Source: an uncultured Ruminococcus sp. | Lineage (GTDB): Bacteria; Bacillota; Clostridia; Oscillospirales; Ruminococcaceae | Reading direction: 5' to 3' | Assembly: GCA_900550695.1 (NCBI GenBank) | Contig: URTF01000071.1 | Coordinates: forward strand, 1 to 10,351 | Length of the DNA: 10,351 nucleotides | Shown: positions 6,567 through 10,351 of the stretch, piece after piece | How the letters are laid out: every line of letters begins with the position of its first letter | Position numbering within the stretch: position 1 is the first letter of the stretch | Program-made: the position numbers and the translations under genes | The notes under the pieces: generated by a model | The model's input: the letters and a program-made list of their open reading frames with translations, nothing else | What the model was told of the DNA's origin: nothing | Databases searched by the model: none

Positions 6567-6959
6567 TTACAGCCAGCCCTTTGTATCTATTTCTGTTTTT
6601 AATTCATCAAAAAGCGGAATAAAGTCGGTTTTAAGTCTGCGGATTATGTTCAGAGCCTGTTCTTCGCTGTAAGTATGTGTGAGAATGTTTCGTGATTCAA
6701 GAAGTTCAAGCCAAGCCTCACAGTTTTGTATCATTCCGCATTGATATGCAAGCTTTATGATACCCCTTGGAGAACCGATGCGTTCATCGGAACGACCGTG
6801 ATCGTCAAGTATTTCTTTCATTAACTTCCAAGCTTGTTCAAAGCAGATCATAAAAAGTCCTGCTATGCCAACTTGTTCAACAACGGTATATGGTTCTTTT
6901 ATTTTTGCGCCCTCTTTTAAATTTGCAAGCGCACGGCTGAAATTCTCATATTTTTTCAT
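6567..6959 (-). CDS. hepT: HEPN-domain protein, HepT-like toxin (HI0074 family)
   Basis: This 130-residue all-helical protein matches the HI0074 'nucleotidyltransferase substrate-binding' family, now grouped with HEPN ribonucleases. The catalytic motif is complete: R90, H95 and Y97 in RNILTHTY fit RX4HXY. In the HepT/MntA system of Shewanella such a protein is an RNase toxin, silenced when its partner adds AMP to the tyrosine of this motif. The N-terminus KKYENFSRALANLKE is family-typical. Alternative starts are a TTG at 6983 and an ATG at 6974; I prefer the ATG at 6959, which begins like relatives and has a GGGG element nine bases upstream. It overlaps the end of the MNT gene by 14 bases, so expression is coupled and the antidote is made first. 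Codons are AT-richer than in metY and the GH94 gene, fitting acquisition by transfer. Activity as a toxin is inferred from motif and pairing. Confidence 0.87.
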   Translation of the reverse strand: MKKYENFSRALANLKEGAKIKEPYTVVEQVGIAGLFMICFEQAWKLMKEILDDHGRSDERIGSPRGIIKLAYQCGMIQNCEAWLELLESRNILTHTYSEEQALNIIRRLKTDFIPLFDELKTEIDTKGWL

Positions 6960-7236
6960 ATAATAAGACCCCATCTCTGTCAATTTCGGCTTTTAATTCA
7001 TCTGATATCCCTTTATCAAGATCAACAACATCAAACATAAGCAGTGTCCACGCCTTTTCTTCAAGGTCATAATAAAAATCAACAGCGTTTCCGCCGCTTA
7101 CCGCAAGGTCAATATCGCTTCTTTCGGAATTTTGGCATCTTGCTCTTGAACCGAAAAGAATTACTTTTTTTATGCCGTTTTCCTTTGCAAGTCTGATTAT
7201 ATCTTCTTCAACTCTTTTTCCAAGATCATATTTCAA
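6946..7236 (-). CDS. mntA: MNT-type minimal nucleotidyltransferase, MntA-like antitoxin
   Basis: This 96-residue protein is a stand-alone nucleotidyltransferase of the DNA-polymerase-beta fold (HI0073 family). The active-site signature GSX10DXD is exact: G29-S30 and the metal-binding D41 and D43 in SDIDLAV, with a further acidic position at D72 in FDVVDLDKG. In type VII toxin-antitoxin pairs such an enzyme transfers AMP from ATP to the tyrosine of the HEPN partner and neutralises it. The start is a TTG at 7236 with a strong GGAGG nine bases upstream; the nearby ATG at 7229 is out of frame. The gene ends inside the HEPN gene. The first two genes of the minus-strand cluster are thus an antitoxin-toxin pair. 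I saw no convincing promoter in the bases just upstream. Confidence 0.88.
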   Translation of the reverse strand: MKYDLGKRVEEDIIRLAKENGIKKVILFGSRARCQNSERSDIDLAVSGGNAVDFYYDLEEKAWTLLMFDVVDLDKGISDELKAEIDRDGVLLYEKI

Positions 7237-7354
7237 AGCAAAACACCTCCGTAAGAATAATTTATACTATCAACTTTGCCCTATACTGTAAAATTGACAC
7301 ATCTTACCATAGAGTACAGGTCGCCCGTCCTGTATTTTGAACGATATTTGTGAC

Positions 7355-7380
7355 TGCGGGACGGGAAACCCGTCCCTACA
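7355..7380 (-). repeat. Dispersed GTAGGGGCGG palindromic repeat, copy B
   Basis: On the minus strand this reads TGTAGGGACGGGTTTCCCGT followed by CCCGCA. It matches the first 26 bases of copy D at 25 positions. The core GGGACGGGTTTCCCGTCCC is an almost perfect palindrome. It is the only copy in inverted orientation, lacks the CCGCAAGGCGTTA extension and has no long hairpin beside it. Confidence 0.8.
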
Positions 7381-7554
7381 GCAGAATACAGTGATTATGA
7401 CGATAAAAACAAATATTATACTATCATTCTATCATTTTTGCCCGATGCTGTCAATTATTAATGGAAGTATTGACTTTAATACCCGTTTTATGTCATTCTG
7501 CAAAGTTTTTGACCGCCTTAATCGTTTGAAATTGTGAATTTTTTTGATACCCCC

Positions 7555-7583
7555 TTGAAATGTCTGTGTGAAAATGATACAAT
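7555..7583 (+). promoter_or_regulatory. Sigma-A promoter for the GH94 gene
   Basis: TTGAAA (7555-7560) and TACAAT (7578-7583) are separated by exactly 17 bases. Each differs from consensus at one position. The start site would be near 7590, leaving a leader of about 100 bases. Confidence 0.75.
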
Positions 7584-7599
7584 TGAAATAACAATGGAG

Positions 7600-7608
7600 A
7601 AACGATTA
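7600..7608. promoter_or_regulatory. LacI-like operator half of an inverted pair flanking the GH94 promoter
   Basis: AAACGATTA, in the context GAGAAACGATTACA with a central CG, lies about ten bases after the predicted start site. Its exact reverse complement TAATCGTTT is at 7519-7527, some 28 bases upstream of the -35 box. The central CG and flanking pattern resemble sites of LacI/CcpA-type sugar regulators, and matching sites on both sides of a promoter suit repression by looping. No regulator gene is in the window. Confidence 0.35.
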
Positions 7609-7623
7609 CAAGGCAATTTTATC

Positions 7624-7647
7624 CAAAGGGGTGTCTTTGCGTTTTTT
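7624..7647 (+). terminator. Weak hairpin plus T run in the GH94 leader
   Basis: CAAAG (7624-7628) and CTTTG (7635-7639) can pair around a six-base loop, followed by CGTTTTTT. It sits between promoter and ribosome binding site, where it could attenuate transcription. The 5-bp stem is poor. Confidence 0.2.
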
Positions 7648-7691
7648 CAGAAAAATGTAAAAATATTAAGATTTCAAAGGAGCGTGTTCCC

Positions 7692-10088
7692 ATGAACTAC
7701 GGACATTTTGACCTTGCAAATAAGGAATATGTCATCACAAATCCAGAAACTCCCGCACCTTGGGCGAACTACCTCGGTTCTCCCGAATACGGCGCTATCA
7801 TCTCCAACAACGCAGGCGGTTACAGCTTCGTAAAGAGTGGCGCTAACGGTCGTGTTATCCGTTACCGTTTCAACTCCGTTGCAGTTGACCAGCCGGGTCG
7901 TTACGTTTACATCAAGGACGGCGAAACAGGCGAATACTGGTCTGCTTCCTGGGCACCTGTTTGCAAGGATCTCGCTGAATTCAAGAGCGAATGCCGTCAC
8001 GGTACTGCTTACACAGTTATCACTTCCGAATACAAGGGCATCAAGTCCGAGGTTACATACTATGTTCCAAAGGACGCTACTTATGAAGTATGGGCTGCCA
8101 AGATCACAAACACTGACAGCAAGCCGAGAAAGCTTTCCGTTACAGGTTACTGCGAATTCGTAAACGACAACAACTACGAGCAGGATCAGGTAAACCTCCA
8201 GTACACACTCTTCATCACACGCACCTACTTCAAGGATAACTTTATCCTCCAGAAGCAGAATGAAATTTTCAAGAATCCTAACAACGAGCGTTTCCTCGGC
8301 GTTGCCAAGGCTAAGGTAGATGCTTACTGCGGCGACCGTGATTCTTTCGTTGGTTCATACAGAAGCTATGCAAATCCTAAGGGCATCGAAGAAGGTCTTA
8401 AGGGTCAGCTCAACTATAACACAAACTCCTGCGGCGCACTCCAGAGCGACATCGTTCTCCAGCCGGGCGAAACAAAGGAACTCACTTATGTTCTCGGTCA
8501 GAAGCCTGAGGCTGTTGCCAAGGAAATTATCGCTAAGTACGAAAAGGCAGGCGTTGTTGAGGCTGAAGTTGAGGAACTCAAAAACTACTGGCACGAAAAG
8601 CTCGGCAACCTCCAGGTAAATACTCCCGATGCCGACTTCAACAATATGGTAAACGTCTGGAACGCATACAACTGCTTCATCACATTCATCTGGTCGAGAG
8701 CAGCTTCATTCCAGTACTGCGGACTCCGTAACGGCTTCGGCTACCGTGATACCGTTCAGGATATTCAGGGTATCATTCACCTTGCTCCCGAAATGGCTAA
8801 GAAGCAGATCGAATTTATGCTTTCCGCTCAGGTAACCAATGGCGCAGGACTTCCGCTCGTTAAGTACACTCATAACGCAGGTCACGAAAATCACCCCGAC
8901 GAGAACGACGAGAACACAGCTTACGCTAAGGAAACAGGTCACCCCTCTTACCGTGCTGACGATGCTCTCTGGCTCTTCCCGACAATTTACAAGTACATCT
9001 CCGAAAGCGGCGACATCGCATTCCTCGATGAAGAAATTTTCTACGCTAATGACGAAGAAAAGGGTACAGTTTATGACCACCTTAAGAGAGCTATCATGTT
9101 CTCGATGAACCACCTCGGCAACCACGGTATGCCTGCAGGTCTTCACGCTGACTGGAACGACTGCCTCCGTCTCGGCAAGAAGGGCGAATCCACATTCGTT
9201 GCTTTCCAGCTCGTATATGCAGTTAAGATCCTCCGTGAATATGCAGTTCTCAAAAACGATGCCGACTACATCAAGCAGCTTGACGATATCAAGGCAAAGC
9301 TTGACGAAATTCTCGCAGCTTGCTGGAACGAGGACAGATGGATCAGAGGCTACAAGGAAGACGGTGCTGTTATCGGTCAGAGAACAGACCCCGAAGCAAA
9401 TATGTGGCTCAACCCGCAGTCATGGTCGGTTATCTCCGGCTTTGCAAGCAAGGAACAGGCTGAAAAGGCTATGGACAGCGTTGAAAGAGAACTCAACACT
9501 CCTTACGGCGCAATGGTAATGTATCCTCCTTATGTTGAACACGGCTTCAACGGCGCACTTATGCAGTGCTTCAACAAGTGTACAAAGGAAAATGCAGGTA
9601 TCTTCTCACAGCCGCAGGGCTGGCTCATTCTTGCAGAATCCCTCCTCGGTCACGGCAACCGTGCTTATAAGTACTGGAAGGAAGCAGCTCCTGCAACATA
9701 CAACGACAACGCAGATCACAGATGTCTTGAACCTTATGTTTACGGTCAGTTCGTTGAGGGCAAGGACAGTCCGTTCGCAGGCCGTGCGCACGTTCATTGG
9801 CTCACAGGTACAGCATCTACAGTAATGGTAGGTACAGTTGAGGGTATCCTCGGTATGCGTCCGAACGCAGAGGGACTTGTCGTTAATCCTTCAATTCCTT
9901 CCGAGTGGAAGTCTTACACAGTAGAAAAGACATTCAGAGGAAAGAAGCTCAATATGACCTTCAACAATCCTAACGGCGCAGAAAGCGGCGTAGCAAGCGT
10001 AGTTCTCAACGGCGAAAAGCTCGAGGGCAACCTTATCCCTGCTGCAAAGCTTAAGGACGTAAACGAAGTTGTTGTTACACTCGGCTGA
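7692..10088 (+). CDS. GH94 phosphorylase (cellobiose/cellodextrin-type)
   Basis: This 798-residue cytoplasmic enzyme (no signal peptide) is a full-length glycoside hydrolase family 94 phosphorylase. Such enzymes cleave a beta-linked disaccharide or oligosaccharide with phosphate by inversion, giving alpha-sugar-1-phosphate and saving an ATP. The N-terminal beta-sandwich (about 1-270) opens with YGHFD...EYVIT and PAPWANYLG, followed by a helical linker, the catalytic alpha-barrel (about 310-720) and a C-terminal beta domain. The catalytic acid is D490 in ADWNDC with W488 beside it; G350-Y351-R352-D353 is the donor-binding segment; H676 in DHRCLEPYVYGQ and T705-G706 in HWLTGTAS match the phosphate site. 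The loop after D490 is short (LRLGKKGESTF), unlike the long insert of Cellvibrio gilvus cellobiose phosphorylase, so cellodextrin, chitobiose or another disaccharide remains possible. AAAGGAG lies nine bases before the ATG. Codon bias suggests high expression. It is alone between promoter and hairpin. Confidence 0.93.
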   Translation: MNYGHFDLANKEYVITNPETPAPWANYLGSPEYGAIISNNAGGYSFVKSGANGRVIRYRFNSVAVDQPGRYVYIKDGETGEYWSASWAPVCKDLAEFKSECRHGTAYTVITSEYKGIKSEVTYYVPKDATYEVWAAKITNTDSKPRKLSVTGYCEFVNDNNYEQDQVNLQYTLFITRTYFKDNFILQKQNEIFKNPNNERFLGVAKAKVDAYCGDRDSFVGSYRSYANPKGIEEGLKGQLNYNTNSCGALQSDIVLQPGETKELTYVLGQKPEAVAKEIIAKYEKAGVVEAEVEELKNYWHEKLGNLQVNTPDADFNNMVNVWNAYNCFITFIWSRAASFQYCGLRNGFGYRDTVQDIQGIIHLAPEMAKKQIEFMLSAQVTNGAGLPLVKYTHNAGHENHPDENDENTAYAKETGHPSYRADDALWLFPTIYKYISESGDIAFLDEEIFYANDEEKGTVYDHLKRAIMFSMNHLGNHGMPAGLHADWNDCLRLGKKGESTFVAFQLVYAVKILREYAVLKNDADYIKQLDDIKAKLDEILAACWNEDRWIRGYKEDGAVIGQRTDPEANMWLNPQSWSVISGFASKEQAEKAMDSVERELNTPYGAMVMYPPYVEHGFNGALMQCFNKCTKENAGIFSQPQGWLILAESLLGHGNRAYKYWKEAAPATYNDNADHRCLEPYVYGQFVEGKDSPFAGRAHVHWLTGTASTVMVGTVEGILGMRPNAEGLVVNPSIPSEWKSYTVEKTFRGKKLNMTFNNPNGAESGVASVVLNGEKLEGNLIPAAKLKDVNEVVVTLG

Positions 10089-10135
10089 TCTTCAATGCGT
10101 AATTATTTATACTTTGTTAGTTTGTAATGAAAATC

Positions 10136-10161
10136 GTAGGGGCGGATTCTATATCCGCCCG
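10136..10161 (+). repeat. Dispersed GTAGGGGCGG palindromic repeat, copy C
   Basis: GTAGGGGCGGATTCTATATC is followed by CGCCCG, with the arms GGGCGGAT and ATCCGCCC able to pair. It lies about 50 bases after the GH94 stop and is linked to copy D by a spacer holding CTACAG (10177-10182) and CTGTAG (10191-10196). Confidence 0.8.
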
Positions 10162-10191
10162 ATGCGAACCATATATCTACAGCAAATTTTC

Positions 10192-10230
10192 TGTAGGGGC
10201 GGGTTTCCCGTCCCGCACCGCAAGGCGTTA
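10192..10230 (+). repeat. Dispersed GTAGGGGCGG palindromic repeat, copy D
   Basis: TGTAGGGGCGGGTTTCCCGT then CCCGCACCGCAAGGCGTTA. The final 23 bases are identical to copy A downstream of metY, and the first 26 match copy B in reverse complement at 25 positions. As in copy A, a long perfect hairpin follows after ten bases. Confidence 0.85.
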
Positions 10231-10240
10231 TGAAATAAAC

Positions 10241-10288
10241 AAACGACCCTGTTTTCAACGGTTTCATCCGATGAAAACAGGGTCGTTT
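10241..10288 (+). terminator. Long perfect hairpin after the GH94 gene, likely terminator
   Basis: AAACGACCCTGTTTTCA (10241-10257) pairs perfectly over 17 bases with 10272-10288, with a CGG/CCG extension around a six-base loop. The second arm ends GTCGTTTTATTA. It shares the CCTGTTTTCA...TGAAAACAGG core with the hairpin behind metY. Confidence 0.7.
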
Positions 10289-10293
10289 TATTA

Positions 10294-10310
10294 GTGTTTA
10301 TACTAAACAC
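10294..10310. promoter_or_regulatory. Palindrome near the right edge
   Basis: GTGTTTA-TAC-TAAACAC is a perfect 7-bp inverted repeat with a three-base centre. It lies just past the hairpin in DNA that otherwise shows no gene (10311-10351). It could be an operator for a gene beyond the edge or a second small hairpin. Confidence 0.35.
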
Positions 10311-10351
10311 CATTTAAAATTTGGAAAAAATCAAGCCGACAATCTCGAATA

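Larger units (their letters stand above)
7237..7691. other. Divergent intergenic region between MNT and GH94 genes
   Basis: This 455-bp stretch holds the GGAGG site of the MNT gene at its left end (7246-7250), the small inverted repeat TACAGG...CCTGTA (7315-7334), repeat copy B, and the GH94 promoter, leader and AAAGGAG site (7676-7682). A 66-codon plus-strand frame at 7337-7537 runs through the repeat, has no ribosome binding site and is not credible. No RNA gene is recognisable. Confidence 0.6.

Noticed and set aside
7337..7537. 66-codon plus-strand frame in the MNT-GH94 intergenic region
   Set aside because: It runs through repeat copy B, has no ribosome binding site and shows no family-like sequence; it is most likely chance.
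4345..10230. CRISPR array made of the GTAGGGGCGG repeats
   Set aside because: The four copies are kilobases apart apart from one close pair, differ in orientation and length, and have no regular spacers or cas genes.

Overview
The window looks like chromosomal DNA of a fibre-degrading gut Firmicute of the Ruminococcus / Oscillospiraceae type. Supporting signs are strong AAGGAG-like ribosome binding sites, sigma-A promoters, AT-rich intergenic DNA next to GC-richer genes, a cytoplasmic GH94 disaccharide phosphorylase, and dispersed palindromic repeats built on GTAGGGGCGG. This assignment is an inference from gene content and style; there is no rRNA or marker gene to confirm it.

Layout. Positions 1-246 have no convincing gene. 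Two minus-strand genes follow: a radical SAM protein of the YhcC/TIGR01212 family (247-1185) and, upstream of it, a MATE-family multidrug/cation antiporter (1234-2613). A terminator-like hairpin lies between them. A divergent control region of about 380 bp (2614-2996) carries a promoter for the MATE gene, a strong promoter for metY, several palindromes and a possible 16-codon leader ORF. metY (2997-4295, plus) encodes O-acetylhomoserine sulfhydrylase. It converges on a minus-strand cluster, and the 268-bp gap between them holds one dispersed repeat and two hairpins.

The minus-strand cluster reads, in transcription order, MNT nucleotidyltransferase (6946-7236), HEPN protein (6567-6959), an uncharacterised lipoprotein (5336-6514) and a TatD-type metal-dependent DNase (4564-5334). 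The MNT and HEPN genes overlap and carry the full signature of a HepT/MntA (type VII) toxin-antitoxin pair. The lipoprotein and tatD genes are one base apart and probably translationally coupled. A 455-bp divergent region (7237-7691) with one repeat copy and a near-consensus promoter leads into a 798-aa GH94 phosphorylase (7692-10088, plus). The right end (10089-10351) has two more repeat copies, a strong hairpin and a small palindrome.

How the genes work together: the GH94 enzyme would phosphorolyse imported cello-oligosaccharides (or a related beta-linked disaccharide) in the cytoplasm and conserve energy as sugar-1-phosphate. metY makes homocysteine from O-acetylhomoserine and sulfide. The other genes are housekeeping, efflux or small accessory functions, and nothing ties the whole window into one pathway. 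I found no clearly new system. The items most worth a second look are the composite repeat-plus-hairpin elements, the substrate of the GH94 enzyme, the MNT-HEPN pair and the metY leader.
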